Positions 26,632 through 37,195 of a stretch of 64,000 nt of DNA are shown here, in pieces. Source of the stretch: Aquisalimonas sp. (GTDB lineage: Bacteria; Pseudomonadota; Gammaproteobacteria; Nitrococcales; Aquisalimonadaceae); NCBI GenBank assembly GCA_007126095.1, contig SLBZ01000031.1, positions 62,001 to 126,000 of the forward strand, in the 5' to 3' direction. How positions within the stretch are numbered: the stretch's first letter is position 1; each line of letters begins with the position of its first letter. A program made the position numbers and the translations under genes. The notes below the pieces were generated by a model. That model saw nothing but the letters and a program-made list of their open reading frames with translations. It was not told where the DNA came from and searched no databases.

Positions 26632-28461
26632 TCAGTCCTTCCGGTCACCGTGGAACGTGTCATAGATGCGTTGAGCCAGTTCCCGACTGATCCCCGGCAC
26701 GCGCGCCAGGTCATCAATACCGGCTCGGGAAACGGCCTTCAACCCACCGAATTGCTTGAGAATCGTCTGGCGCCGCTTGGGCCCCAGGCCCGGGATGTCT
26801 TCCAGGCTAGAGCTGCGCCTGCTCTTGCTGCGCCGGTTGCGATGCCCGGTGATGGCAAACCGGTGGGCCTCGTCCCGGATCTGCTGCAACAGGTGCAGTG
26901 CCGCGGAATCCGCGGGCAGTATAACCGTTTCGCCCGTCTCTGCGACAAACAGCTTTTCCTCGCCGGGGCGCCGGTCCGGCCCCTTGGAAATGCCGATGAT
27001 GGGCACCCCGTCCACCTGCAGTTCTTCCAGGACCTCCATGGCCTGTTTGACCTGTCCGGGGCCGCCATCAATGACGAGCAGATCGGGCAGTACACCTTCG
27101 CCCCGCTTGAGGCGCGTGTAACGCCGCTCCAGCGCCTGGCGCATGGCTGCGTAGTCATCCCCGGGTTCAATGTCGGAGATGTTGAACCGGCGGTAGTCGG
27201 ACTTGACCGCCCCCTCGCGGTCAAAAACGACACAGGAGGCCACCGTCGCCTCGCCCCGCGTGTGGCTGATGTCGAAACACTCCAGACGCTCGGGCAGCGC
27301 CTCGAGATCCAGAGCCTGTTGCAGCGCTTCCATGCGCCGGCCCTGCCCAGCCTGGCGTGCAGCGCGCGTGCGCAGGGCGGTGCGCGCGTTGGTGACGGCC
27401 ATCTCCAACCACCGGCGGCGCTCAGAGCGGACATTGTGCCGGATGTCCACGGCGTGCCCCGCGTCCTGCGAGAGCGCCTCTTCCAGAAGTGTCTCTTCGG
27501 CCACGGCCGTGTTCACCAGGATCTCGCGCGGTGTGTCGCGCCCGAGGTAATACCGCGCAATGAAAGCGGAAAGGACCTCTCCGGGCTCCGTTTCGTCCGG
27601 CGTTTTCGGGTAGAACGTCTTGTTGCCCAGGTTCTGGCCATGGCGGATGACAAACACCTGCACGCACGCAGTGCCCTCTTCCTGGATACAGGCCACCACG
27701 TCCAGGTCGCCTTTCTCGCCGGTAATGGCCTGCTTCTCCTGAATGCGGCGAAGGGTGGCGATGCGATCGCGGAGCCGGGCGGCCTGTTCGAAATCCAGTG
27801 CCTCGGACGCGGTTTCCATCTGTGCGACCAGCCGGTCGATGACCTCGCCGCTCTTCCCTTCCAGGAACATCACCGCGTGTTCCACATCCCGCGCATACTC
27901 TTCGGGAGAAATGTAACCGACACAGGGTGCCGTGCAGCGCTTGATCTGGTATTGCAGGCAGGGGCGCGAACGGTTGGCAAAGAACGTATCCTCACACTGC
28001 CGGACCGGGAACACCTTCTGGAGGTGGCTGAGAGTCTCGCGCACGGCGCCGGCGCTGGGAAACGGACCGAAGTACCGGCCGGCCTGCCGCCTTGCACCGC
28101 GGTGAAACCCGAGACGGGGGAACGTCTGGGTTGCCGACAGGAAGATGAACGGGTAGCTCTTGTCGTCGCGCAGGAGCACGTTGTAACGGGGGTTGTGCTC
28201 CTTGATGAGGTTGTTCTCGAGGATCAGGGCTTCGGCTTCGGTATGGGTCACCGTAAAGCTGATGTCCGCCACCTGCGCCACCATGGAACGGGTGCGCGGA
28301 TTCTTGACGGATTTCGTGAAGTAGCTGGCGACCCGGCGGCGCAGCTTGCGCGCTTTGCCCACGTAGATGACCGTGCCGTCCTTGTCGAGCATGCGGTACA
28401 CGCCCGGCTGTTCGGGCAGCGAGCGCACCAGCGGTTGCGGGTCGAACGGCGTATCACTCAT
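26632..28461 (-). CDS. uvrC: Excinuclease ABC subunit C
   Basis: Makes the two incisions in nucleotide excision repair with UvrB. It has 609 residues, almost the E. coli length. N-terminal GIY-YIG nuclease (GVYRMLDKDGTVIYVGKA), a Cys cluster (C, CLQYQIKRCTAPCVG), a UVR motif (about 205-235), the RNase H-like 5' nuclease (CFDISHT, VIDGGPGQ) and C-terminal HhH motifs (IPGLGPKRRQTILKQFGG). It is 12 bp after gacA, the conserved pair. Confidence 0.97.
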   Translation of the reverse strand: MSDTPFDPQPLVRSLPEQPGVYRMLDKDGTVIYVGKARKLRRRVASYFTKSVKNPRTRSMVAQVADISFTVTHTEAEALILENNLIKEHNPRYNVLLRDDKSYPFIFLSATQTFPRLGFHRGARRQAGRYFGPFPSAGAVRETLSHLQKVFPVRQCEDTFFANRSRPCLQYQIKRCTAPCVGYISPEEYARDVEHAVMFLEGKSGEVIDRLVAQMETASEALDFEQAARLRDRIATLRRIQEKQAITGEKGDLDVVACIQEEGTACVQVFVIRHGQNLGNKTFYPKTPDETEPGEVLSAFIARYYLGRDTPREILVNTAVAEETLLEEALSQDAGHAVDIRHNVRSERRRWLEMAVTNARTALRTRAARQAGQGRRMEALQQALDLEALPERLECFDISHTRGEATVASCVVFDREGAVKSDYRRFNISDIEPGDDYAAMRQALERRYTRLKRGEGVLPDLLVIDGGPGQVKQAMEVLEELQVDGVPIIGISKGPDRRPGEEKLFVAETGETVILPADSAALHLLQQIRDEAHRFAITGHRNRRSKSRRSSSLEDIPGLGPKRRQTILKQFGGLKAVSRAGIDDLARVPGISRELAQRIYDTFHGDRKD

Positions 28462-28473
28462 GAACGAAGGCGA

Positions 28474-29112
28474 TCAGGACATCTGGTCGATCATGCCGTG
28501 GCGGATGGCCAGATGGGTCAATTCCACGTCCGTGTCCACGCCGAGCTTCTCATAGAGGCGGTACCGGTACGTGCTGACGGTTTTCGGGCTGAGGCACAGA
28601 GTGTCGGAGATCTCCTGCATTTTGTAGCCTTGGGTGACCATCATCATCACCTGAATTTCGCGCTGGGACAGTTTGTCCAGACCCTTCCCTCGGCTGCCGT
28701 CGAAGCCGGCCAGCGCCATCTGCCGGGCGATTTCGGCGCCGATGTACCGCTCGCCCCGTCCAACCGAGCGAATGGCCCCGACAATTTCCTTTTCATCACA
28801 GTCCTTGGTGATGTACCCCATGGCCCCGGCTTCCATCAGCCTGCTCGGGTACGGCTCTTCAACGTGAATAGTCAGCGCTATGATCTTGAGGCCCGGAGAG
28901 ATTCTGAGAAGCTTGCGGGTGGCTTCCAGACCACCGATACCGGGCATGCTGACATCCATCAGCACCACGTCGGGCTGGCGTTCACGCACGAGCTGAAGGG
29001 CGTCCTCACCGCTCGCGGCCTCGCCGACAACATCGATATCCTCCGCATCATCAAGCAGCCGGCGGATGCCGCTGCGAACCAGCTGATGATCGTCGACAAG
29101 AATGACCTTCAT
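28474..29112 (-). CDS. gacA: Response regulator GacA/UvrY
   Basis: Response regulator that in gammaproteobacteria activates the small RNAs which sequester RsmA/CsrA. It has 212 residues. The receiver has VILVDDHQLVR, phospho-acceptor Asp53 in LMDVSMPG, and Lys in GYITKDCD. The LuxR HTH is LSQREIQVMMMVTQGYKMQ onward, with KTVSTYRYRLYEKLGV. Position before uvrC-pgsA and close sequence identify GacA rather than another NarL regulator. Its sensor gacS is in this window at 38309. No csr/rsm small RNA gene was seen here. Confidence 0.95.
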   Translation of the reverse strand: MKVILVDDHQLVRSGIRRLLDDAEDIDVVGEAASGEDALQLVRERQPDVVLMDVSMPGIGGLEATRKLLRISPGLKIIALTIHVEEPYPSRLMEAGAMGYITKDCDEKEIVGAIRSVGRGERYIGAEIARQMALAGFDGSRGKGLDKLSQREIQVMMMVTQGYKMQEISDTLCLSPKTVSTYRYRLYEKLGVDTDVELTHLAIRHGMIDQMS

Positions 29113-29270
29113 TCCAATCCAAACCTCGTCTGCCGAAGCAGGTCAACACCGAACACGTTCCCTGTTCAGGGGGGCAATACTGACGCTCCATCATACGCCA
29201 TACTCTCGATTTCGTCTCACTGTGGGCTGATAACGACATTGGCCTGCGCCACCACACGGGATGCCCGAAG

Positions 29271-30143
29271 ATGACTGATTCCAGTAACAATGTGCCCGTT
29301 CAGCCGCTTTACCCCGATGCCGGCACGCCGGTCCCGCTGCCGCGGCTTTACCTGGATGCGCCGCTGCCTGATCGCGGACGCTTCGGGCCCTGGATCTACG
29401 GCAACTTCGTGGCAACGCTGGATGGACGCATCGCGCTGGCGCATCCGGAGACCGGTCGCCTTGGCGTGACGGCGAGCATCGGAGACGCCCGGGACTGGCG
29501 GCTGTTCCAGGAACTGGCGGCACGTGCGGATGTGCTGATCACCAGTGGCCGTTACTTGCGCGATCTTCGGCTTGGTGCGGCGCAGGACGTTCTGCCCCTC
29601 AGCTCGAAACCGCCCTTCGTCGATCTCGCAGAGTGGCGAGTGGAGCATGGTTATCCACGTCAGCCGGACGTCGCCGTGATGTCCGGCAGCCTCGACTTCC
29701 AGATCCCCGAGGCGTTGTTCCGGCAGGGGCGACGCGTCACCGTACTGACCGGAACGGCGGCGGGCGATGAGGCCGTGCACCGCCACGAACGCTCCGGCGC
29801 CCGGGTCATGCGCATATCGGCTGGAGGCGCGGTCAAGGGAGACGATGTGGCACGGACGCTTGGTGACATGGGGTATCGGCGGGCGTATTCGGTGACCGGG
29901 CCGTACGTGCTCCACGCTCTGATGCAGGCCGGCGCGCTGGATGCCCTCTTTCTTACCCAGCGACACCGGATCGTTGGCGGCGAAGACTACAGCACGATCA
30001 CTGCGGGCCCGGTGCTGACGCCCCCGGCGGATCTGCAGTTGCAGTGGCTCTACCTCGATGCCGCAACCGAGACCGCGCCGGGGCAGCAGTTCGCGCGCTT
30101 CAGCCTGGAATACCCCCCTTCGTCAGCGCACGCGGATCCATGA
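29271..30143 (+). CDS. RibD C-terminal domain reductase
   Basis: Stand-alone reductase of the RibD C-terminal/dihydrofolate reductase-like fold, 290 residues. It shows GNFVATLDGRIAL, near-universal in this group, a central LITSGRYLRDLRLG, and GPYVLHALMQAGALDALFLT followed by RIVGGEDY. No deaminase half is present, so it is not complete RibD. Relatives reduce pyrimidine-type substrates, but the true substrate is unknown. Its last 44 bp overlap the 3' end of fumC on the other strand. Confidence 0.85.
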   Translation: MTDSSNNVPVQPLYPDAGTPVPLPRLYLDAPLPDRGRFGPWIYGNFVATLDGRIALAHPETGRLGVTASIGDARDWRLFQELAARADVLITSGRYLRDLRLGAAQDVLPLSSKPPFVDLAEWRVEHGYPRQPDVAVMSGSLDFQIPEALFRQGRRVTVLTGTAAGDEAVHRHERSGARVMRISAGGAVKGDDVARTLGDMGYRRAYSVTGPYVLHALMQAGALDALFLTQRHRIVGGEDYSTITAGPVLTPPADLQLQWLYLDAATETAPGQQFARFSLEYPPSSAHADP

Positions 30144-31482
30144 TGCGCTCCAGCTCAGCACGGTCCAGGTCGGTCATCTCCTCGGCAACGTCCAGCACCG
30201 AGCGCCCTTCGGCGTAGGCGGTCTTGGCCACCTTGGCGCCGAGCTCGTAACCGATGACGCTGTTCAGGGCCGTAACGAGAATCGGGTTGCGCGCCAGCGC
30301 GTCGTTCAGGCGTTCCTCGTTGACGGTGAAGCCGTCGATGGCGCTGTCTGCCAGAAGCATGGCTGCGTTGGACAGCAGATCAATGCTTTGCAGCACATTG
30401 TGGGCAACCAGCGGCAACATGACGTTGAGCTGGAAGTTGCCCGACTGGCCGGCCATGGCGACGGCGCCGTCGTTGCCCATGACTTGGGCGGCGACCATGG
30501 CGACCGACTCGGGGGCCACCGGGTTGACCTTGCCGGGCATGATGCTGGAGCCGGGCTGCAGGGCCGGCAGTGCGATCTCGCCCAGCCCCGCCAGCGGGCC
30601 GCTGTTCATCCAGCGCAGGTCGTTGGCGATCTTCATGTAGGCAACGGCCAGGGCGCGCAGCTGGCCGGACAGCTCCACGGCGGTGTCCTGGCTGCTCAGG
30701 CCCAGGAAGGTGTTGTCCATGGGGCGGAACGCCAGCCCGGTCCGGTCGGCCAGGCGATTGGCGAAGCGGCCCGCGAACTCCGGGTGTGCGTTGATGCCCG
30801 TGCCCACGGCCGTACCGCCCTGTGCCAGCGCCCGCACGCGGGGCAGCGTGTCGCTGATCCGCTCCCGCCCCTGGCGGATCTGGGCGCTCCAGCCGGAGAG
30901 CTCCTGGCCGAGCGTGACCGGCATGGCGTCCATGAGGTGGGTGCGGCCGGTCTTGGTGACTTCCGAGAGTTCCGAAACGCGCTTCTCGATGGTCTGTTCC
31001 AGGTGCTCCAATGCGGGCAGCAACCGCTCCTGGGTTTCCAGCGCGGCGCTCACGTGAATCGCGGTCGGGATCACGTCGTTGCTGCTCTGCCCCATGTTCA
31101 CGTGGTCGTTGGCGTGCACCGTCTGGCCCGAATCGCGGGTGGCCAGATGGGCGATCACCTCGTTGGCGTTCATGTTGCTGCTGGTCCCGGAGCCGGTCTG
31201 GAAGACATCCACCGGGAAATGCTCGTCGTGGGCGCCTTCGGCCACGGCCAGGGCTGCCGCGACGATGGCGTCGGCGGTCGCGGCGTCCATGAGACCAAGA
31301 TCGCGATTCACCTCCGCGGCGGTCGCCTTGATCAGACCCAGCGCGCGAATGAACGGCCGCCCCATGGGGATGCCGCTCACGGGGAAGTTGTCCACTGCGC
31401 GCTGGGTCTGAGCGCCGTAGAGCGCGCCAGCCGGGACGTGCAGTTCGCCCATGCTGTCTTTTTCAGTGCGGTACTCGGCCAT
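30100..31482 (-). CDS. fumC: Fumarate hydratase class II
   Basis: Interconverts fumarate and malate in the TCA cycle; the iron-free, oxygen-stable form. It has 460 residues from the ATG at 31482, chosen because GGAGG lies 8 bp upstream; the frame from 31503 starts before that site. The superfamily signature is GSSIMPGKVNPV, with GTGINAHPEFA and TGRTHLMDAMPVTLGQE. It is divergent from purB, another enzyme of the same superfamily, and convergent with the RibD-C gene. Confidence 0.96.
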   Translation of the reverse strand: MAEYRTEKDSMGELHVPAGALYGAQTQRAVDNFPVSGIPMGRPFIRALGLIKATAAEVNRDLGLMDAATADAIVAAALAVAEGAHDEHFPVDVFQTGSGTSSNMNANEVIAHLATRDSGQTVHANDHVNMGQSSNDVIPTAIHVSAALETQERLLPALEHLEQTIEKRVSELSEVTKTGRTHLMDAMPVTLGQELSGWSAQIRQGRERISDTLPRVRALAQGGTAVGTGINAHPEFAGRFANRLADRTGLAFRPMDNTFLGLSSQDTAVELSGQLRALAVAYMKIANDLRWMNSGPLAGLGEIALPALQPGSSIMPGKVNPVAPESVAMVAAQVMGNDGAVAMAGQSGNFQLNVMLPLVAHNVLQSIDLLSNAAMLLADSAIDGFTVNEERLNDALARNPILVTALNSVIGYELGAKVAKTAYAEGRSVLDVAEEMTDLDRAELERIMDPRALTKGGIPG

Positions 31483-31601
31483 CTCTCGATCCTCCGTGGG
31501 CATGCCGGCGTCAAACGCCAGGGGCCTGGGTGAAGGGCGCCAGGGTGATCATTCCGTCACCGCGCCCGGGGGCGTAAATCGTGCCCGAAGCAGCGACATG
31601 A

Positions 31602-33092
<1,491 letters not shown>

Positions 33093-33112
33093 GCGCAGGC
33101 GGGATCGATACC

Positions 33113-33586
33113 ATGACACGGCGTATCACCTCTGCCCGGGAATCGATCGACGCTGTCGCGGAGCTGCTGGCCTCGGCGTGTGCCACCGTCGATATCCTGA
33201 GCCCCGGGCTTGATCCGGTTCTTTTCGACCGCGATGAGGTGGTGGCCGCCGTTCGGGCGCTCGCCGTGCATGCGGGGCGTCGAGCGCGCGTGCGCCTGCT
33301 GCTTCGTGACAGCACCACCGCCGTTCGCAGCGGCCACCGCCTGGTCGGCCTGGCACGGCAGCTGACCACCGCCGTGGAGACCCGCCGACTGGCCGAGGAA
33401 GACGCCAGGGACGAAGCCACTTGGGTGATCGTCGACGCACGCGCCATTGCACAATGGCCCGCGCCGGGGTATGACGGAACCGTGGCTTCGGACTCCCGTG
33501 CTGCGGCGGCACGGGCTGGTCGACTGTTCACGGAACGCTGGGAGCGGGCGGAACCGGATCCTGAAACACGGCGCCTAACTCTCTGA
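33113..33586 (+). CDS. Conserved protein with PLD-like fold, DUF7931 type
   Basis: 157 residues. It resembles a family found beside purB and acetyltransferases in Pseudomonas, with VDILSPGLDPVLFDRDEVVAA and RARVRLLLRDSTTAVRSGHRLVGLARQL. The fold looks like phospholipase D, but no HxKxxxxD catalytic motif is present, so enzymatic activity is doubtful. My DUF number is from memory and should be checked. It starts 20 bp after purB and is probably co-transcribed. Function unknown. Confidence 0.6.
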   Translation: MTRRITSARESIDAVAELLASACATVDILSPGLDPVLFDRDEVVAAVRALAVHAGRRARVRLLLRDSTTAVRSGHRLVGLARQLTTAVETRRLAEEDARDEATWVIVDARAIAQWPAPGYDGTVASDSRAAAARAGRLFTERWERAEPDPETRRLTL

Positions 33587-33617
33587 ACAAGCGATAATCA
33601 CCAATGGAGATGAGCCT

Positions 33618-34433
33618 ATGGATGCGCGGGCGTCGTGGTGGTACCTGCTGGCTGATCACGGCATTCTCCGGGCCGCGCGAGGAGCAGGCGCCGCGCTTCT
33701 GATCCTGATGATGACGGCAGTGGCCGTCCGGGCAGACGGTATCGAATCCGTTGAACTGCAGCACCGATCGGCGAGCGCCGTCATTGATCAGGTTCGTGCC
33801 CTGGTGGGGGATGACGCGACCCTGATTGCCGATGGTCACTCCATTCTCGTACGTGGTGACGCAGACGCCGTGTCAGCGGTACGCAGTGCGGTGGAACAAC
33901 TGGATCGGCCGGCGGTGCCCGTTCGGGTGACGCTGCGCGCCGGAACGCCCACTGACATGGCAAGAGCGGGCGTGGCGCCGCAGCGGGATGGCGTTCGCAC
34001 CTACGGCACCCGGACACGGAGCCAGGACGATTCCGAGCAGGTGATCACGGGGCATTCCGGTGAGCCGATGCAGATCCGTGCCAGTGAAGAGCAGGGCCGG
34101 ACCCGGCGGCAGCTGCTTCTCGGCGGTGACCGTCCCGGCTACGCGGAAGAGCGGGAGTACGTCACCGCAGAACGCGGCTTCTTCGTGCGCCCGGACGTGC
34201 AGGGAGAGCGCGTCACCCTGACCCTGGCTGCGACACGGCAGGCATTCGAGCGTGACGGCGAACGCCGGGGCCAGGACGTGACCACCTCTGTGAGCGGCGG
34301 TACGGGCGAGTGGCTGCTAGTGGGGTCATCCGGGCAGGCGGAGCAGACCGAGGAGCGAGGTCGTCGGTACACGACCCGGCGCTCGGAAGAAGGGATTCAG
34401 TGGTGGATACGGGTCGACCGGCTGGACCAGTGA
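33618..34433 (+). CDS. Exported secretin-like protein, NolW-type domain
   Basis: 271 residues with a long N-terminal signal (hydrophobic GAGAALLILMMTAVAVRADG). Residues about 42-97 look like a secretin N1/NolW domain: IESVELQHRSASAVIDQVRAL, then LIADGHSILVRGDADAVSAVRS and QLDRP. The C-terminal half has a faint secretin pattern (GFFVRPDVQGERVTLTL, then SGGTGEWLLVGSSG) but is too short to form an outer-membrane pore. No type II, III or IV pilus gene is adjacent. It may bind another secretin or act alone in the periplasm. Confidence 0.6.
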   Translation: MDARASWWYLLADHGILRAARGAGAALLILMMTAVAVRADGIESVELQHRSASAVIDQVRALVGDDATLIADGHSILVRGDADAVSAVRSAVEQLDRPAVPVRVTLRAGTPTDMARAGVAPQRDGVRTYGTRTRSQDDSEQVITGHSGEPMQIRASEEQGRTRRQLLLGGDRPGYAEEREYVTAERGFFVRPDVQGERVTLTLAATRQAFERDGERRGQDVTTSVSGGTGEWLLVGSSGQAEQTEERGRRYTTRRSEEGIQWWIRVDRLDQ

Positions 34434-34451
34434 CCTGCTCTCGCGGGCCCT

Positions 34452-35051
34452 TCATTTATCCCACAGATCCAGCAACCTCTCCCGGTTCAGGGCCAGCCAC
34501 TGCAGCGCGATAATGGGCATTGCGTTGTTGATGATGCCGTTGTCGAGCATGTCCATTGCTTCATCAAATGGAAGCACGTGGGCGCGGATATCCTCGTTCT
34601 CCTCGTCCAGACCGTGTAGCCCGCCGGCATCCGAGGCGTCCACGCGCGCGCAGTACAGGCTGACCAGCTCCGACGACATGCCCGGGCTCGGGTAGTAGTC
34701 ACAGATACGCATCAGCTCCTGCAACTGAAGCCCCGCCTCTTCCCGCGCCTCCCGGTGTGCCACGTCGGCCACCGCCTCCTGCGGTTCCGCAACGCCGGCG
34801 ACCACTTCCATCAGCCAGGCGCCGTTCGGGGCGTCAATGGCCCCGATGCGGAACTGCTCCACCAGCACCACAGCATCCAGTGCGGGATCGTACGGCAGCA
34901 CGGCGGCCACCCGCCCGCGGCGCAACAACTCCCGGGTCATCTCCGGTGTCATGCCGCCGGCAAACAGGCCGTGCTTCAGCCGGTAGCGTTCCAGCTTGAA
35001 GAAGCCGTTGTAAACAACCGTGCTGTCGATGATTTCGAAGTGCTGGCTCAT
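34452..35051 (-). CDS. nudF: ADP-ribose pyrophosphatase, Nudix family
   Basis: Hydrolyses ADP-ribose to AMP and ribose 5-phosphate. It has 199 residues. The Nudix box is complete, from GVAEPQE through REAREEAGL (G, x5, E, x7, REUxEExGU). The YYPSPGMSSELVSLYCARVD segment is typical of NudF/ADPRase. It converges with the secretin-like gene 18 bp away and lies 12 bp after rlmD on the same strand. Confidence 0.92.
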   Translation of the reverse strand: MSQHFEIIDSTVVYNGFFKLERYRLKHGLFAGGMTPEMTRELLRRGRVAAVLPYDPALDAVVLVEQFRIGAIDAPNGAWLMEVVAGVAEPQEAVADVAHREAREEAGLQLQELMRICDYYPSPGMSSELVSLYCARVDASDAGGLHGLDEENEDIRAHVLPFDEAMDMLDNGIINNAMPIIALQWLALNRERLLDLWDK

Positions 35052-35063
35052 GGTCGCGTCTCG

Positions 35064-36398
35064 TCAGTTCGGGCGTCGGAACAGGGCCAGGCTCTCTACG
35101 TGAGCGGTGTGCGGGAACATGTCCATCACGCCTGCACATCCCAGCCGGTATCCGTGGTCGTGGACCAGTGTCCCCGCGTCCCGCGCCAGAGTCGCCGGGT
35201 TGCAGGAAATATACAGAATGGTGTCCGCACCCAGGTTGCCCACTCTGGCGATGACCTCGGCGGCACCGGAGCGCGGCGGATCCAGCAGGATTTTGTTGAA
35301 AGGCCGATCCAGCCACTCCGGGGTTTCGTTGTCCGCGGCAAGGTCTGCCACATGGAACCGCACGTTGTCGACGCCGTTGCGGGCTGCGTTCTCCTGGGCG
35401 CGCTCCACCAGTTGCCGGTCACCCTCGACGCCCACCACCTCGCCGGCGCGCGCCGCCAGAGGTAGGGAGAAGTTCCCCAACCCGCAGAAGAGATCGAGAA
35501 TCCGGTCCTGCGACTGCGGCTGCAGGTAGTCCAGCGCCCGCTGCACCATGCTGGTGTTGATCTCGTGATTGACCTGGGTGAAGTCCGTGGGCTGAAAGAC
35601 GATCTCCGCCTCATCGGGCGCCGGGTGGTATGCCAGCCGCGGCGATGCGGGCCAGATGGGCGCAACAGTGGTCTCGTTGCCCGGCTGTTCGTACACAGCG
35701 AAGTCGTGCGCCTGGCCGAAAGCGGTCAGCTCCGCGTAATCTGCCTCCGTAAACGCGCGCAGGTTCCTGAAAACCAGCGCAATGGTCGTCTCGCCAATGG
35801 CCACTTCAATCTGTGGCAAACGATCACGGCATGACAGGCGTGCAATGAGGTCGCTGAGGTCGGTGAGCCGTGCCGCCACCCGTGGATCGAGGACATGGCA
35901 CTCCGTCATGTCAGCAACATAGGGGCTGTGCTTCTCGCGGAACCCGACCAGCACCCGCCCCTTCGCCGGTACGTCCTTCACGGCCAGCCGCGCCTTGCGG
36001 CGGTACCCCCAGATGGGCCCGGTCAGGGGCGGCAGGATCTGGTCAGGCTCCACTCCACCGATGTGGCGGAACTGCTCCAACAGCACGTCCTGCTTGAAGC
36101 GAATCTGCTGTTCCGGGGGCATGTGCTGAAGACTGCAGCCGCCGCAGACCCCGAAGTTTGGGCAGCGCGGCTCGATGCGCTCCGGCGACGCCTCCAGGAC
36201 GGCTTCCACGCGCCCCTCGTCGAAGCGGCGGTGGCTCCTGGTGTAGCGCATGCGTACGGTCTCGCCCGGCAGCGCGCCATGGACGAATACTGTCTTGCCT
36301 TCCACGTGGGCAATCCCCCGGCCCTCGTGGCTGAGCGATTCCACGGTCACGTCCACCGGCTCCATCGGAACCCGGGAACGGCGGCGGCGTTTACCCAT
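35064..36398 (-). CDS. rlmD: 23S rRNA (uracil-1939-C5)-methyltransferase
   Basis: Methylates U1939 of 23S rRNA. It has 444 residues: an N-terminal TRAM domain (about 10-67), Cys ligands of a 4Fe-4S cluster (Cys79, Cys85 and Cys88 in CPNFGVCGGC, with a fourth in MTECHVLD), and the methyltransferase domain with DLFCGLGNFSLPLA and the catalytic Cys in YISCNPATLARD. Its start overlaps the stop of the upstream exonuclease gene by 8 bp. In Pseudomonas rlmD also follows cysM. Confidence 0.95.
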   Translation of the reverse strand: MGKRRRRSRVPMEPVDVTVESLSHEGRGIAHVEGKTVFVHGALPGETVRMRYTRSHRRFDEGRVEAVLEASPERIEPRCPNFGVCGGCSLQHMPPEQQIRFKQDVLLEQFRHIGGVEPDQILPPLTGPIWGYRRKARLAVKDVPAKGRVLVGFREKHSPYVADMTECHVLDPRVAARLTDLSDLIARLSCRDRLPQIEVAIGETTIALVFRNLRAFTEADYAELTAFGQAHDFAVYEQPGNETTVAPIWPASPRLAYHPAPDEAEIVFQPTDFTQVNHEINTSMVQRALDYLQPQSQDRILDLFCGLGNFSLPLAARAGEVVGVEGDRQLVERAQENAARNGVDNVRFHVADLAADNETPEWLDRPFNKILLDPPRSGAAEVIARVGNLGADTILYISCNPATLARDAGTLVHDHGYRLGCAGVMDMFPHTAHVESLALFRRPN

Positions 36399-37191
36399 TG
36401 CCCGTCTCCTCCAGCGCCTGCCTGGGCCACGCCTCGAGGAAGGCCTGGAAATGGGGGCGTTGCTCGGCTTGCAGCGTCTCCCGCACCAGTGCGCACTCCC
36501 GCGCGTAGGCGGCGCGGTCGAGATGGCCGCGCAGGAGTTGGAAACGCAGCCAGACCAGGTAGGTGTTCAGCACGTCGGTCTCACAGTAGTCGCGGACGGA
36601 GTCGAAGGCGCCGTCCTGGATGGCCTGATGGACCTTGCCGCCGTCCATGCCCATCTTGCCGGGAAAACCACAGAGCGTGGCGATTTCGTCCAGTGGCGCA
36701 TTGGCACGCGGCTGGTAGCCGGCGATCATGTCCATGAGGTCGGTGTGGCGCTCGTGGAACCGGTTGAGGTAGTTGTTCCAGCGAAACCCCTGCTCCGTCG
36801 CCCCGGTCTCCCAGTAACGGGGTGCACTGAGTCCGTGCTTGAGGGCGCGGTAGTGCAGCACCGGCAGATCGAAGCCGCTGCCGTTCCAGGACACCAGCGT
36901 CGGGGTGAAACGGTCGATGCCGTCGTAGAAGCGCTGGATCAGGTCGGCCTCGTCGTCACCACCCCCGCCCAGGGACCACACCTTGAAGCGGTCGCCACTG
37001 CGCATGGCGATGGAGATCACCACCACGCGGTGGAGGTGCAGGCGCAGAAAGTCCGAGCCGCCGGTTTCCTGTCGTCGCAGCGCGAAGCCGGCCTCGGCAA
37101 CGGCATCGTCGTCAAGCCCGTCCAGCCCGTGTAGACGCCGCAGCCCTTCCAGGTCCGGCACGGTTTCGATATCGAAAACGAATACGGTCAT
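36391..37191 (-). CDS. 3'-5' exonuclease, PolB-type DnaQ fold
   Basis: 266 residues from the ATG at 37191; a longer frame runs into cysM and is rejected. The exonuclease motifs are clear: Exo I FDIETVPDLE, Exo II LVSWNGSGFDLPVL and Exo III with YCETDVLNTYLVWLR, giving the four acidic metal ligands. It resembles stand-alone proteins related to the proofreading domain of DNA polymerase B. Its nucleic-acid substrate is unknown. It lies between cysM and rlmD on one strand. Confidence 0.86.
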   Translation of the reverse strand: MTVFVFDIETVPDLEGLRRLHGLDGLDDDAVAEAGFALRRQETGGSDFLRLHLHRVVVISIAMRSGDRFKVWSLGGGGDDEADLIQRFYDGIDRFTPTLVSWNGSGFDLPVLHYRALKHGLSAPRYWETGATEQGFRWNNYLNRFHERHTDLMDMIAGYQPRANAPLDEIATLCGFPGKMGMDGGKVHQAIQDGAFDSVRDYCETDVLNTYLVWLRFQLLRGHLDRAAYARECALVRETLQAEQRPHFQAFLEAWPRQALEETGNG

Positions 37192-37195
37192 GGGG

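Noticed and set aside
26491..29274. 927-codon plus-strand frame across pgsA, uvrC and gacA
   Set aside because: Antisense of three well-recognised genes; high GC content removes stop codons on the opposite strand.
33113..33586. Phospholipase D activity for the protein after purB
   Set aside because: The fold resembles PLD, but the HxKxxxxD motif is absent in the whole 157 residues.
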